Below, in pieces: positions 39,344-48,844 of a stretch of 64,000 nt of DNA. The notes under the pieces were generated by a model. The model was not told where the DNA came from. It worked only from the letters and a program-made list of their open reading frames with translations, and did not search any database. Source of the DNA: Yoonia tamlensis (GTDB taxonomy: Bacteria > Pseudomonadota > Alphaproteobacteria > Rhodobacterales > Rhodobacteraceae); contig NZ_FOYP01000001.1 in the NCBI RefSeq assembly GCF_900115105.1, positions 257,472 through 321,471 on the forward strand, in the 5' to 3' direction. The translations under genes and the position numbers were made by a program. Each line of letters begins with the position of its first letter. Position 1 is the first letter of the stretch.

Positions 39344-39424
39344 CAGCGGCGAGGCGGTGACGATACATTTTTTGTGATTGCACGCTTGATAGCGCAAAGA
39401 CGGGTCGTCAGCCGACGAGCGTCA

Positions 39425-39580
39425 TCAGTCGCGCGGCTTGTCTTCGTCTTCGGACAAGATGCGCCATGCGTCCCCGTCTAGGTCTTCGTATTGCGCGCTG
39501 CGCAGGCTCCACAGGAAGGCGGCAAGCCCGAGCCCGCCAAGCACAAGCGACACCGGAATCAAGATGACCAGAATATTCAT
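39425..39580 (-). CDS. ccoS: cbb3 oxidase maturation protein CcoS
   Basis: 51-residue protein MNILVILIPVSLVLGGLGLA... with one membrane helix and an acidic tail ending DEDKPRD, the FixS/CcoS pattern. It is needed for cofactor insertion into cbb3 oxidase. ATG 39580 overlaps the end of ccoI by 4 bases, so it is the last gene of ccoGHIS. It is short enough to be missed by length filters. Confidence 0.92.
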   Translation of the reverse strand: MNILVILIPVSLVLGGLGLAAFLWSLRSAQYEDLDGDAWRILSEDEDKPRD

Positions 39581-41724
39581 AGACGCCCCCGCAGTCGCAG
39601 CGCGTTCAATAGCACTGTAATTGATGATGTCGACATTGCAATCGCCGCCAAAAGCGGCGTGGCAAATCCCAAAAGCGCGACCGGAATGGCAATCGCGTTA
39701 TAGCCCGCTGAAATCGCAAAGTTTTCGATGATCCGCCGTTTTGCCGCACGTGCAACCCTTGGCAATTCGATCAGCGGGAGCAAGCTGTCATTGAGCAGCA
39801 CGATATCGGACGCCGCGCGCGATGCATCCGCCGCCGTGGCAGGCGATACGGATGCATAGGCCGCGGCCAGCGCGCCGGTATCGTTGAGCCCGTCTCCGAC
39901 CATCAGCACCTTTGCGCCCGCATCCGACAGCCCGTTGATATAGGCAATTTTGGCGTCGGGTTTGGCATCTGCCTGCCACTGCGTGATCCCGAGCTGGCCT
40001 GCGATTTTGGCGGTTTCATCCGCGTCATCACCTGACACAAGATGCACATCCAGCCCCGCATCCTGCCATGCTTTGACCAATCCCGCTGCGCCTTCGCGCA
40101 GTTCTGATCGCAGGGAAATTTTTTGCGGCGCGGCTTCGCCGATTTGCAAATATGTGCCCGCCTTTGCGCCCAGCCATGCGCCAGACCCAAGCCGCACGGT
40201 TTGCCCGTTCCATGTAGCGCGCAGCCCGCGCCCTGACAGTTCTTCTTGCGCTGTGACCATCGCAGGGCTGACCCCTTGCAAGGATGCGGCGATGGCTTGG
40301 GCGATGGGGTGGCTTGAATCTTTGGTCAGCGCCAATGCGACCGCTTGCGCCTGCGCGTCAAGCGCGTCGCGCGCCGCGGCGGGCATGGTCAGCGTGCCGG
40401 TCTTGTCGAAAACAACGGTGTCGACCTCGGCCAGACGTTCAAGCGCGGTGCCGTCCTTGACCAATAGCCCCGCGCGAAACAGCCGCCCTGCGGCGGTGGT
40501 TGAAACCGCAGGCACCGCCAGCCCAAGCGCGCAAGGGCAGGTGATAATCAGCACCGCAACCGCGATATTGAGCGAGAGCCGCACATCGCCCGAAATTGCG
40601 ACCCAAGCCATAAACGCGACCAGCGCCAGCAGATGCACCACAGGCGCATAGATTGCGGCGGCGCGGTCGGCGATGGCGGTATAGCGGTTGCGCACCGCTT
40701 CGGCCTGATCAACCATTGTGACCATCTTGCGCAATGTCGTATCAGCACCAACGGTGGTCGCGCGGATGGTCAGCGGTCCGGTCATATTGACCGCGCCTGC
40801 CGTGACGACCGTGTCGACATGCGCATCGGCCACGCGGCTTTCACCAGTCAACAAGGAACGGTCGATTTGGCTGCTGCCATCGGTCACAACCCCGTCAACC
40901 GGAATACGGCCACCGGGCAAAACCTGAATCAGATCGCCAATTTCAAGGGCCGCGAAATCCACCATTTCGCGCGCGCCATTGCGCAGGCGCATGACGCGTG
41001 GCACTTCAAGCGCGGAAAGCTGTGCTGCCGCGGATGCGGCGGCTTTGCGGCTGCGGTGATCAAGATAGCGCCCGATCAGCAAAAAGAACGTCAGCGACAA
41101 GGCCGCGTCAAAATAGGCCTGCGCGCCGCCGACGAATGTTTCAAACAGTGACATGCCCGCCGCCAGAATGATCGCCAGCGAAATCGGCACATCCATATTC
41201 AACCGCCGCACCGAAAGCGCGGACCAAGCGTTATGGAAAAACGGCTGCGCGGCATAGACCAGCGCGGGCAGCGCGATCATCGCGCTGATCATATGGAACA
41301 GATGTTGCGTGGCCCCGACCGCGCCCGACCAGACAGCAACGGACAACAGCATGACGTTCATCATCGCAAAGCCGGACACCGCGATCCGCGTCATCAATCC
41401 GGCGCCATAACTGTCGCTTTCGGCACCAAGCAGTGATGCATCCAGCGCGCGCGCCTCAAATCCGGCAAGTTCGAGCGTATCAATCAGCGCTTCGGTCGGG
41501 ATCGGGGCATTCAGGCCGATAACCACCCGTTTCATCGACAGGTTCACCCGCGCATTGGCAACGCCGTCCATGCCACGCAAGGCCCGTTCAACCCCGTTGA
41601 TACAGGCCACGCAGTGAATGGCCGGCAGCGCCAGCATCACTTCGCTGTTGCCGTTTGATGCGGCTTTTTCCAGCGTTGCTTCGGGCAGGCCGATACAGGC
41701 CGGACAGGCGGCGGCTTGGGTCAT
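39577..41724 (-). CDS. ccoI: Copper-translocating P-type ATPase for cbb3 assembly
   Basis: Exports copper across the inner membrane for oxidase assembly. 715 residues from ATG 41724, which overlaps ccoH by 4 bases. An N-terminal metal-binding domain has CVAC at C38-C41 (and CPAC at 7-10). LTGES is at about 292-296, the membrane CPC motif at 396-398, the phosphorylated D440 in DKTGTLT, and VGDGLNDTGAL follows. About eight membrane segments. FixI/CcoI assignment is supported by the ccoGHIS order. Confidence 0.95.
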   Translation of the reverse strand: MTQAAACPACIGLPEATLEKAASNGNSEVMLALPAIHCVACINGVERALRGMDGVANARVNLSMKRVVIGLNAPIPTEALIDTLELAGFEARALDASLLGAESDSYGAGLMTRIAVSGFAMMNVMLLSVAVWSGAVGATQHLFHMISAMIALPALVYAAQPFFHNAWSALSVRRLNMDVPISLAIILAAGMSLFETFVGGAQAYFDAALSLTFFLLIGRYLDHRSRKAAASAAAQLSALEVPRVMRLRNGAREMVDFAALEIGDLIQVLPGGRIPVDGVVTDGSSQIDRSLLTGESRVADAHVDTVVTAGAVNMTGPLTIRATTVGADTTLRKMVTMVDQAEAVRNRYTAIADRAAAIYAPVVHLLALVAFMAWVAISGDVRLSLNIAVAVLIITCPCALGLAVPAVSTTAAGRLFRAGLLVKDGTALERLAEVDTVVFDKTGTLTMPAAARDALDAQAQAVALALTKDSSHPIAQAIAASLQGVSPAMVTAQEELSGRGLRATWNGQTVRLGSGAWLGAKAGTYLQIGEAAPQKISLRSELREGAAGLVKAWQDAGLDVHLVSGDDADETAKIAGQLGITQWQADAKPDAKIAYINGLSDAGAKVLMVGDGLNDTGALAAAYASVSPATAADASRAASDIVLLNDSLLPLIELPRVARAAKRRIIENFAISAGYNAIAIPVALLGFATPLLAAIAMSTSSITVLLNALRLRGRL

Positions 41725-42173
41725 TTTGCGGTCAACTGTACCCGACGGCGAAACTGGGTGCCGTCTTCGGCCTCGAGCACGATGCGCAGGTTCCAATAGC
41801 CCGCGCCTGCATCGACATCGGCCCGCATCACGCCGTCAATGATCGTGAATTCCGGTGTCATGTCCTGCGCCACATTCGTGGCGCGGCCCAAGGTGGCGCT
41901 GATGATTTTGGGCGTCACGTGCGCACCTTGCGCGTCGGTGATCGCAAGCGACAATTGCGTATGTGTCAGTTGCGTGTCCAGCGTCCAACCCAGCGCATTT
42001 TGCGCCGCACGGTCGGCGTCAAAGCTTTGGCTGACGACATAGGAATTGCGGGTTTCCAGCCCGGGGAATGTTTTGACTGCATTATAGGCCAGCGTCAGGT
42101 TCACGGCGATAATTGTGCCAAACATCACAACCATAATCCCTAGCATGTGCCAGCCGGTAAATTCGCGCGTCAT
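41721..42173 (-). CDS. ccoH: cbb3 oxidase assembly protein CcoH/FixH
   Basis: 150 residues with one N-terminal membrane helix (about 9-30: MLGIMVVMFGTIIAVNLTLA) and a periplasmic FixH domain. CcoH associates with the oxidase during assembly. Overlaps of 4 bases on both sides (with ccoG and ccoI) show tight coupling. Confidence 0.92.
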   Translation of the reverse strand: MTREFTGWHMLGIMVVMFGTIIAVNLTLAYNAVKTFPGLETRNSYVVSQSFDADRAAQNALGWTLDTQLTHTQLSLAITDAQGAHVTPKIISATLGRATNVAQDMTPEFTIIDGVMRADVDAGAGYWNLRIVLEAEDGTQFRRRVQLTAK

Positions 42174-43585
42174 TGTGCTGCCCTTCCGTTAAAAATCGTA
42201 TCTTTATAGGCGCGTTCGCCCGATGTCATGTCTTCGACCCAAAGCCGCAGGTCGGTCCGGTCAACGGTCGCAGCCGGATCGCTTGGCCGCGCGGATACAT
42301 AGACCCGCTGCAGCAAGGTTTCATTGGCAGGCACGATGATCGTGCGCTCGGCTGTGCCTTCGAGTTCGATACGCAAGATTTCATCCGACACCAGTGACAG
42401 GTGAAACGTGCGGTCTTCGCCGTTTTTATTCAGCAGGCGCATATCATAGATATTGCGGATTGTCCCGTCAGAGAGGGTCACGAATGTCGGGTTGCGCACG
42501 GGCGACACCGTCATTTCGATGTCAGAGCGGATAAAGAGCGCAAAAACCAGACCGATCCCGATCAGCGCCCAAAGCGCCGTGTATATCACCGTGCGCAGGC
42601 GCAGCATGTGCTGCCAGACTTTCTTGGCGGGTTTGCCTTTTGATTCCGCTTCTTGGTCGGATAGCGCAAGATAGTCGATCAACCCGCGTGGTTTGCCGAT
42701 CTTGGCCATGATGTCATCGCAGGCATCAATACAAAGCGCGCAAGTAATGCATTCCATCTGCTGGCCGTCACGGATGTCGATGCCTGCAGGGCAGACGTTC
42801 ACGCAAGCCATGCAGTCGATACAGTCACCTGCATTGGCGTCGCGTTTCTTGCCGCGCGGCTCTCCGCGCCAGTCGCGGTAGGCAACGGTCAGGGTTTCGG
42901 GATCCATCATTGTGGCTTGGATGCGCGGCCAAGGGCACATGTAGTTGCAGACCTGTTCGCGCATGAACCCGCCAAAGATCATCGTTGTCGCAGCCAGCAC
43001 CCCAATTGTGGCCCATGCGATTGATGGGGCCTCAAAGGTGACAAGTGCGACCGCAAGCGACGGCGCATCTGCAAAATAAAATACCCAAGCGCCGCCCGTT
43101 GCGACAGCGATCATAAACCACACCACCCATTTGATTATCCGAAGCCGCCATTTGCGCATATCCCATTTGGATTTCCACAGGCGCACACGCGCGTTGCGGT
43201 CGCCTTCGATCCAGCGTTCGACAAGGATAAACAGATCGGTCCAGACCGTTTGCGGGCAGGTGTAGCCACACCAGACCCGCCCCAGTGCCGAGGTGAACAA
43301 AAACAGCCCCAAGCCCGCCATGATCAGCAGACCCGCGACAAAATAGAATTCGTGCGACCAGATTTCGATCCAGAAGAAATAGAATCGGCGGTGTGCAAGA
43401 TCGATCAATACGGCTTGGTCAGGCAGGTTCGGCCCGCGGTCCCATCTGATCCACGGTGTCAGGTAGTAAATTCCCAGCGTGACGGCCATCACCCACCATT
43501 TGAGCGTGCGATAATAACCTTTTACGCGCTTGGGAAAAATCGGTTCGCGCGCGGCATAAAGAGACTGCTGAGGTGTCGTTGACAT
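42170..43585 (-). CDS. ccoG: Iron-sulfur membrane protein CcoG/RdxB
   Basis: 471 residues from ATG 43585 with GGAAAA upstream. It has several membrane segments and two adjacent [4Fe-4S] ferredoxin-type sites, CIDCMACVNVCPAG and CITCALCIDACD, then a C-terminal Ig-like FixG domain. Members reduce copper or act in redox steps of cbb3 biogenesis. First gene of ccoGHIS, 64 bases after a perfect FNR box. Confidence 0.94.
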   Translation of the reverse strand: MSTTPQQSLYAAREPIFPKRVKGYYRTLKWWVMAVTLGIYYLTPWIRWDRGPNLPDQAVLIDLAHRRFYFFWIEIWSHEFYFVAGLLIMAGLGLFLFTSALGRVWCGYTCPQTVWTDLFILVERWIEGDRNARVRLWKSKWDMRKWRLRIIKWVVWFMIAVATGGAWVFYFADAPSLAVALVTFEAPSIAWATIGVLAATTMIFGGFMREQVCNYMCPWPRIQATMMDPETLTVAYRDWRGEPRGKKRDANAGDCIDCMACVNVCPAGIDIRDGQQMECITCALCIDACDDIMAKIGKPRGLIDYLALSDQEAESKGKPAKKVWQHMLRLRTVIYTALWALIGIGLVFALFIRSDIEMTVSPVRNPTFVTLSDGTIRNIYDMRLLNKNGEDRTFHLSLVSDEILRIELEGTAERTIIVPANETLLQRVYVSARPSDPAATVDRTDLRLWVEDMTSGERAYKDTIFNGRAAQ

Positions 43586-43648
43586 GGGTTTTCCAATGAA
43601 TTGGGTCTGTTCGCAGGGTCTCTTGTATGGCGTTTGCGAAATATATCC

Positions 43649-43662
43649 TTGATGTGGATCAA
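43649..43662. promoter_or_regulatory. FNR box upstream of ccoGHIS
   Basis: TTGATGTGGATCAA is a perfect TTGAT-N4-ATCAA. For the minus strand an activator at -41.5 would start transcription near 43614, with CATACA at 43629-43624 as a reasonable -10. It also lies upstream of the divergent MFS gene at 43775. Confidence 0.85.
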
Positions 43663-43774
43663 ACACGAGCCTTGCGCCTGCGGTGGGGTGTCACAGCAAC
43701 TGTGCGTCAACCGCGACTGATCTGTGCAAAGTGCTCTATCGCCAAAGCCTGTGATTGGGCGTAATGGTTTGCGC

Positions 43775-45004
43775 ATGAAAATTATCCGTCTCGAAGATGC
43801 CCCCGCGTTGCCGGTCTGGCGCCGCCCTGCCGCCCTGCTGTTTTTGATGGCAATGGCCATGCCTGTCGCGTTTTCGACATGGCTTGCCTTGCTGAATAAC
43901 TTTGTCATTGATGTCGCCGAATTTGACGGAAGCGACATCGGCTGGCTGCATACGGTGCGCGAAATTCCGGGGTTTCTGGCAATTGGCGTGATCGCGATTA
44001 TCATGTTCATGCGCGAACAGGTCTTGGGCATGGTGGCGCTGACGATGCTGGGCGTGGCGACTGCGCTGACTGCGCAGTTCCCTACCATGGGCGGGATTCT
44101 CACGCTGACGATGCTGTCATCAATCGGGTTCCATTACTATGAAACGGTGAACCAGTCCTTGCAGCTGCAATGGATCGACAAGAAACGTGCGCCGCAAACG
44201 ATTGGCTGGCTTATGGCGGCGGGATCGGGGGCAACGCTGGTTGCCTATATTCTGATTATTTCGACATGGCGCAGCTATGACCTGAGCTATAATTTTGTCT
44301 ATATGGTGTCAGGCGGGTTTACGGCCATTGTCGCGCTGTTTTGCCTGTTCGCCTATCCACAGTTCGAAGCCCCGCACCCGCAATTGAAAACATTTGTGCT
44401 GCGCAAACGCTATTGGCTTTACTATGCGCTGCAATTCATGGCGGGCGCGCGGCGGCAGATTTTTGTCGTGTTTGCGGGCTTTATGATGGTCGAAAAATTC
44501 GGCTTCAAAGTGCATGAAATCACGGCGCTTTATACGATCAACCTCGTCGTCAATATTATTGTCGCGCCGCTGATGGGGAGGATCGTGCAGATCTTTGGTG
44601 AACGCCGTGCGCTATTGTTTGAATATGCGGGGTTGGTTGCGGTTTTTGTTGCTTATGGCGGGCTGTATTTCTTTGGCTGGGGGGTGGTTATTGCGGCCGC
44701 GCTCTATGTGATCGACCATATGCTGTTTGCACTGGCGCTAGCGCTGAAAACCTATTTCCAGAAAATCGCTGATCCGCAGGATATCGCGCCGACGGCGGCG
44801 GTGGCCTTTACAATTAACCATATCGCGGCGGTGTTTTTGCCGGCAGGGCTGGGATATTTGTGGCTGGTCTCGCCCGCAGCTGTGTTTATTGTGGCGGCAT
44901 GTATGGCAGGCACGTCATTTGCGCTTGCGTTATTGATCCCGCGCCATCCCGGGGCCGGTCACGAAACCGTGTTTCAGGGTCGTCTTTTGGCGCCCGCAGA
45001 ATAG
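43775..45004 (+). CDS. MFS-family transporter
   Basis: 409 residues from ATG 43775 (an upstream in-frame ATG at 43724 is less likely). About twelve hydrophobic segments begin at PAALLFLMAMAMPVAFSTWL. The pattern is that of the major facilitator superfamily, without a subfamily I can name. No conserved substrate residues recognised. It is divergent from ccoG, sharing the gap with the FNR box. Confidence 0.82.
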   Translation: MKIIRLEDAPALPVWRRPAALLFLMAMAMPVAFSTWLALLNNFVIDVAEFDGSDIGWLHTVREIPGFLAIGVIAIIMFMREQVLGMVALTMLGVATALTAQFPTMGGILTLTMLSSIGFHYYETVNQSLQLQWIDKKRAPQTIGWLMAAGSGATLVAYILIISTWRSYDLSYNFVYMVSGGFTAIVALFCLFAYPQFEAPHPQLKTFVLRKRYWLYYALQFMAGARRQIFVVFAGFMMVEKFGFKVHEITALYTINLVVNIIVAPLMGRIVQIFGERRALLFEYAGLVAVFVAYGGLYFFGWGVVIAAALYVIDHMLFALALALKTYFQKIADPQDIAPTAAVAFTINHIAAVFLPAGLGYLWLVSPAAVFIVAACMAGTSFALALLIPRHPGAGHETVFQGRLLAPAE

Positions 45005-45038
45005 ATACCCAATAACCCCGCGATAAAGGAGACAGCCG

Positions 45039-45689
45039 ATGTTTTTTGCCAACCGCGCCAAATCAGAAATGGTCGTACGCGATGCGGCCTTGCCCGGGCG
45101 CGCAACCGCGATGCCGATCTCGGCACCGCATTTCACCTTTGGCACGCCGCTTGTCACGGATGTTCCCGCGGGTATGGAGGCCGCCGTTTTTGGCATGGGT
45201 TGTTTTTGGGGTGTCGAGCGGCTGTTCTGGACGCTTGATGGCGTGATATCCACGATGGTTGGCTATGCTGCGGGCTATACGCCAAATCCGACCTACGAAG
45301 AGGTCTGCACCGGCAAAACCGGCCACAACGAAGTTGTCCGCGTTGTTTTTGACCCTGCAATCATCAGCTATGACCAGCTGCTGCAGGTGTTTTGGGAAAA
45401 CCACGACCCGACACAAGGCATGCGCCAAGGCAATGACGCGGGCACACAGTATCGGTCCGGAATCTATGTTGCGACTGCTGCGCAGGAAGCCGCGGCAAAA
45501 GCGACCAAAGCCGTCTATGCTGCGCGTCTTGCACAGGCGGGGATTGGCGAAATCACAACCGAAATTTCTGCCGCCGGTGCGTTTTATTTTGCTGAAACCT
45601 ACCACCAGCAATATCTGGCAAAGAACCCTGACGGCTATTGCGGGATCGGCGGCACAGGGGTGAGCTGCCCGATAGGCACCGGCGCCTAA
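45039..45689 (+). CDS. msrA: Peptide methionine sulfoxide reductase A
   Basis: Reduces methionine-S-sulfoxide in proteins. 216 residues: catalytic C55 in GMGCFWGVE, then the [22 protein letters not shown] and [13 protein letters not shown] regions, and C-terminal cysteines C201 and C210 that would resolve the sulfenic acid. AAGGAGA lies before the ATG. Single gene between MFS and prmA. Confidence 0.95.
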   Translation: MFFANRAKSEMVVRDAALPGRATAMPISAPHFTFGTPLVTDVPAGMEAAVFGMGCFWGVERLFWTLDGVISTMVGYAAGYTPNPTYEEVCTGKTGHNEVVRVVFDPAIISYDQLLQVFWENHDPTQGMRQGNDAGTQYRSGIYVATAAQEAAAKATKAVYAARLAQAGIGEITTEISAAGAFYFAETYHQQYLAKNPDGYCGIGGTGVSCPIGTGA

Positions 45690-45754
45690 GCATTGCTTGA
45701 CGCGGCGGGGCACTGTGCCTAACTCGGGGGATTACCGGCAAAAGGGCTGCGGAT

Positions 45755-46633
45755 ATGACCACGTTTACGGCGTTAACTACGATCATGGGCGAAGACGCCG
45801 CCTATCAATTGTCCGAGGCGATCGAAGATCTGAACCCCGAACCCACCGGCGTTGGTGTGTTCGAGATCGAAGACGGGTCAGGCCTGTGGGAGGTCGCCGC
45901 CTATTTCCTTGAGGCACCCGACGCGGGCGCATTGGCGGTCTATTCGGCGCTTTTTAACGCCAAACCGTTCAACATTTCCGAAATCCCCGATCAGGACTGG
46001 GTGTCAAAGGTCCAGCGTGAACTGGCGCCTGTCGCAGCGGGCCGGTTTTTTGTCTATGGCAGCCATGATGCGGATAAGGTTCCTGCGGATAAGATCCCGC
46101 TGTTGATTGATGCGGCAATGGCCTTTGGCACAGGGCACCACGGAACAACCCTGGGTTGCTTGCAGGCGTTCGATTCGCTATGTCTGGCCGGATTTTCCGG
46201 CGGGCGTGTGGTGGATGTGGGCTGTGGAACCGCCGTTTTGGCGATGGCTGCCGCCAAGGTTATTCCGCAGGTCGTATTGGCCAGCGACATTGATCCCGTC
46301 GCCGTCGAAGTCGCCGCGGCAAATGTGGCAGCAAATGGGCTATCGGGACAGGTGGAGTGCGTGGTCGCCGCAGGATTTGATGCGCCTGAACTGGCGGCCG
46401 GCGCGCCTTACGATCTGATCTTTGCCAATATTCTAAAGGGGCCGCTGATCGGGCTTGCCCCTGCGATGGGGCGTAATGTTGCCGATGGCGGGCATGTGAT
46501 TCTCTCGGGGATCCTGAATGAACAGGCCGAAGAAGTCATCGCGGTTTATGTCGAAAACGGGTTCAATCTGATCAAAAACAGTAGTATTGTTGAATGGACA
46601 ACGTTAACACTAAGCAAGAAAATTCCAATTTGA
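45755..46633 (+). CDS. prmA: Ribosomal protein L11 methyltransferase
   Basis: 292-residue SAM-dependent methyltransferase. An N-terminal L11-recognition domain (about 1-100) precedes the AdoMet motif VVDVGCGTAVLAMAAAK, then FANILKGPLIGLAP, the N-P/I-P-like catalytic region typical of PrmA. Trimethylates L11. Ends KKIPI; the small membrane protein gene follows 100 bases on. Confidence 0.93.
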   Translation: MTTFTALTTIMGEDAAYQLSEAIEDLNPEPTGVGVFEIEDGSGLWEVAAYFLEAPDAGALAVYSALFNAKPFNISEIPDQDWVSKVQRELAPVAAGRFFVYGSHDADKVPADKIPLLIDAAMAFGTGHHGTTLGCLQAFDSLCLAGFSGGRVVDVGCGTAVLAMAAAKVIPQVVLASDIDPVAVEVAAANVAANGLSGQVECVVAAGFDAPELAAGAPYDLIFANILKGPLIGLAPAMGRNVADGGHVILSGILNEQAEEVIAVYVENGFNLIKNSSIVEWTTLTLSKKIPI

Positions 46634-46733
46634 CGAATCATTAACGTGTTTCTTGTAATACGTATTGTTTCTGATCACGTTGGTTGCGAACCTATACGGA
46701 GTTAATCCGTGTAATTTTAGTTGGAGTTTAAGT

Positions 46734-47078
46734 ATGGCACAGGCACATGTCCCGTTTGACAAGCGACTAAAGCGCATTGTGCGCCGTCATGAACGTATGG
46801 CCAATGGTGTTGTAAAGACCGTGACGGCGGACGGTTTGATTGTTGCGCGACCACGCGTCTATCGTCCGCGCTTTCCACTCAAAGGACTGTTGGCGCTTGT
46901 CGTCACCGGATTTCTGTTCAAGGGATTTCTTCTTGCCGCCCTTGGCGCCGAAGCCTATGCCGACCGTGTTGCAGGTTTGCGCGACGGGTCGTTCGTTGAA
47001 AAAGCAGGCGCATGGGTGATGCAGCCGGACGTTGCAACGATGCTGATTGCCGAACAAGTAAAGGTCATCATGCCTTAG
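46734..47078 (+). CDS. Small single-span membrane protein, unknown function
   Basis: 114 residues from ATG 46734, with TTGGAGTT about 8 bases upstream. A basic N-terminus (RLKRIVRRHERM) precedes one hydrophobic segment (about 50-70: LKGLLALVVTGFLFKGFLLA), then a soluble tail. I know no characterised family. It ends before a shared terminator. Confidence 0.7.
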   Translation: MAQAHVPFDKRLKRIVRRHERMANGVVKTVTADGLIVARPRVYRPRFPLKGLLALVVTGFLFKGFLLAALGAEAYADRVAGLRDGSFVEKAGAWVMQPDVATMLIAEQVKVIMP

Positions 47079-47102
47079 CTGTTATCCGGATGGACAAAAC
47101 GA

Positions 47103-47131
47103 AAAGGCCGCGCAAAACATGCGCGGCCTTT
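47103..47131. terminator. Bidirectional terminator
   Basis: AAAGGCCGCGC (47103-47113) and GCGCGGCCTTT (47121-47131) form an 11-bp perfect stem with a 7-base loop. It lies between two convergent genes and has A/T ends on both sides, so it can serve both. Confidence 0.85.
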
Positions 47132-47155
47132 CGTGTTTGTAATCTGCGGTTCAGA

Positions 47156-47365
47156 CTAGCGTGTTTTATGCGATGCAACGTCGTTAATATCGCCGAATGT
47201 CAGCCCGATATCGTCCAGCTCGCGTGCTGACAGTTTGGACAGGGACTTGCGTGTGATACGTGCGGCGTTCCACTGAACGACATTGTTCAGGGTTTGGTGG
47301 CAAAATGATGCAACCCGGCCTGCAAGGATGCTGGAGGTTGCAAGGTTCGTATGGACATTGGCCAT
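47156..47365 (-). CDS. DUF1127 small protein
   Basis: 69 residues from ATG 47365, with AAGGAACG upstream. The C-terminal part RITRKSLSKLSARELDDIGL, then TFGDIN, is the DUF1127 (YjiS-like) motif, short Arg-rich proteins common in Alphaproteobacteria and linked in some species to RNA or phosphate metabolism. The N-terminal part is unspecific. A small TTCTGC-AAT-GCAGAA hairpin lies at 47384-47398 just upstream. Confidence 0.85.
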   Translation of the reverse strand: MANVHTNLATSSILAGRVASFCHQTLNNVVQWNAARITRKSLSKLSARELDDIGLTFGDINDVASHKTR

Positions 47366-47672
47366 GGGGCGTTCCTTGATTTCTTCTGCAATGCAGAAAT
47401 GACTTGATGGGCCGCATCTAGGGGGGATTCGCGCGTAGCGGTAGCCCATTTTTTGCATAGCTCATATGAGTTTTCAGAATGCCTCATTTTTGTGCAGGGT
47501 GGCGCGCAGGCGCTTTGTTTTTAAGGAATTCCTAGCGCCCTGATTCAGCACAATATTTGCGGGCTTTTGGCAGGTCGCATGCAAAGATTGCTTACGCGTG
47601 CCGGAATGCTGCTTGGTTTTTGTTCGCGTTTTGTGCTAACCATTTTAGATAAAAATAACAATGAGGCGAGCA
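47366..47672. other. 307-base gap before ruvC
   Basis: Apart from the hairpin at 47384-47398 and the short palindromes CTCATATGAG (47461-47470) and GGAATTCC (47524-47531), I see no gene. The right half must contain the promoter of the ruv operon. The left half serves the DUF1127 gene. Confidence 0.4.
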
Positions 47673-48179
47673 ATGCGCGTTTTGGGAATCGATCCGGGCC
47701 TGCGGAATATGGGCTGGGGCGTGATCGAGGTCAGCGGATCAAGGCTGTCACATATCGCCAATGGCATCTGCCATTCAAAGGGCACGGACCTTGGCGACCG
47801 GCTTTTGTCGCTTCATATGCAGTTGACGGATGTGATCCATGCGTGGACCCCTGATGTTGCGGCAGTCGAACAGACGTTTGTGAACAAGGATGGCGTTGGC
47901 ACGCTGAAACTCGGTCAGGCGCGCGGCATTGCGATGCTGGTGCCCGCGCAGGCAGGATTGGCGATTGGCGAATATGCCCCGAATGCTGTGAAAAAGGCCG
48001 TTGTCGGGGTGGGGCATGCCGAGAAACATCAGGTTGAACATATGGTAAAACTGCAATTGCCTGGCGTGAAGATTGCGGGCGCGGATGCGGCCGATGCGCT
48101 TGCGATTGCGATCTGTCATGCGCATCATCTGCAATCGGCGGGCACATTGGCCAAAGCATTGGCGAGGGCAGGGGCATGA
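47673..48179 (+). CDS. ruvC: Holliday junction resolvase RuvC
   Basis: Endonuclease that cuts Holliday junctions. 168 residues from ATG 47673, 6 bases after GAGG; an ATG four codons earlier lacks spacing. The acidic residue D7 in [20 protein letters not shown] with Glu, and the C-terminal [13 protein letters not shown]sp set are as expected. Overlaps ruvA by 4 bases. Confidence 0.96.
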   Translation: MRVLGIDPGLRNMGWGVIEVSGSRLSHIANGICHSKGTDLGDRLLSLHMQLTDVIHAWTPDVAAVEQTFVNKDGVGTLKLGQARGIAMLVPAQAGLAIGEYAPNAVKKAVVGVGHAEKHQVEHMVKLQLPGVKIAGADAADALAIAICHAHHLQSAGTLAKALARAGA

Positions 48180-48835
48180 TTGGTAAAATCGCAGGACGAC
48201 TGGAATACCGCAGTGCCGATCATGTGCTGATAGATGTGCGCGGCGTGGGCTATATTGTCTATGTATCGGACCGCGTGATGGCGTCGCTGCCCCGCAACGG
48301 CGAGGCTGTCGCGCTTTATACCGATCTGCTGGTGCGCGAAGATAATTTGCAATTGTTCGGCTTTACCACGTTGGTCGAAAAGGAATGGCATCGCTTGTTA
48401 ATGTCGGTGCAGGGGATCGGTGCAAAGGCGTCACTGTCGATTTTGGGAACCTTGGGCGAAGACGGGGTCAGCCGCGCGATTGCGCTGGGCGACTGGAATG
48501 CCGTTGCCAAGGCCAAAGGGGTCGGCCCCAAGACCGCGCAAAAGGTGATTCTTGATCTGAAAGACAAGGCCCCAGGCGTGATGGCAATGGGCGGCACAGT
48601 TGCCGAAGCCTACGGCGACGAGGTGATCGAACCCGCGCAAGCAGCGCCTGTAAAACGCGCGCCTGCCAAAAAGGCGAACCCCGCGCAGGCCGAAACCCTG
48701 TCGGCGCTGGCCAATCTTGGCTATGGTCCGGGTGATGCGGCAAGCGCCGTGGCAGAGGCTGCAGGGGCCGATCCGGATGCGGATACATCGGCCCTGATCC
48801 GTGCGACCTTGAAGCTCTTGGCCCCGAAAGGGTAG
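48176..48835 (+). CDS. ruvA: Holliday junction DNA helicase subunit RuvA
   Basis: 219 residues: N-terminal OB domain starting [21 protein letters not shown], helix-hairpin-helix region with [13 protein letters not shown] and [16 protein letters not shown], and a C-terminal domain contacting RuvB. An Ala/Lys-rich linker (about 155-175) is longer than in enteric RuvA. It binds the junction and loads RuvB. Confidence 0.96.
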   Translation: MIGKIAGRLEYRSADHVLIDVRGVGYIVYVSDRVMASLPRNGEAVALYTDLLVREDNLQLFGFTTLVEKEWHRLLMSVQGIGAKASLSILGTLGEDGVSRAIALGDWNAVAKAKGVGPKTAQKVILDLKDKAPGVMAMGGTVAEAYGDEVIEPAQAAPVKRAPAKKANPAQAETLSALANLGYGPGDAASAVAEAAGADPDADTSALIRATLKLLAPKG

Positions 48836-48844
48836 GGGTATCAC

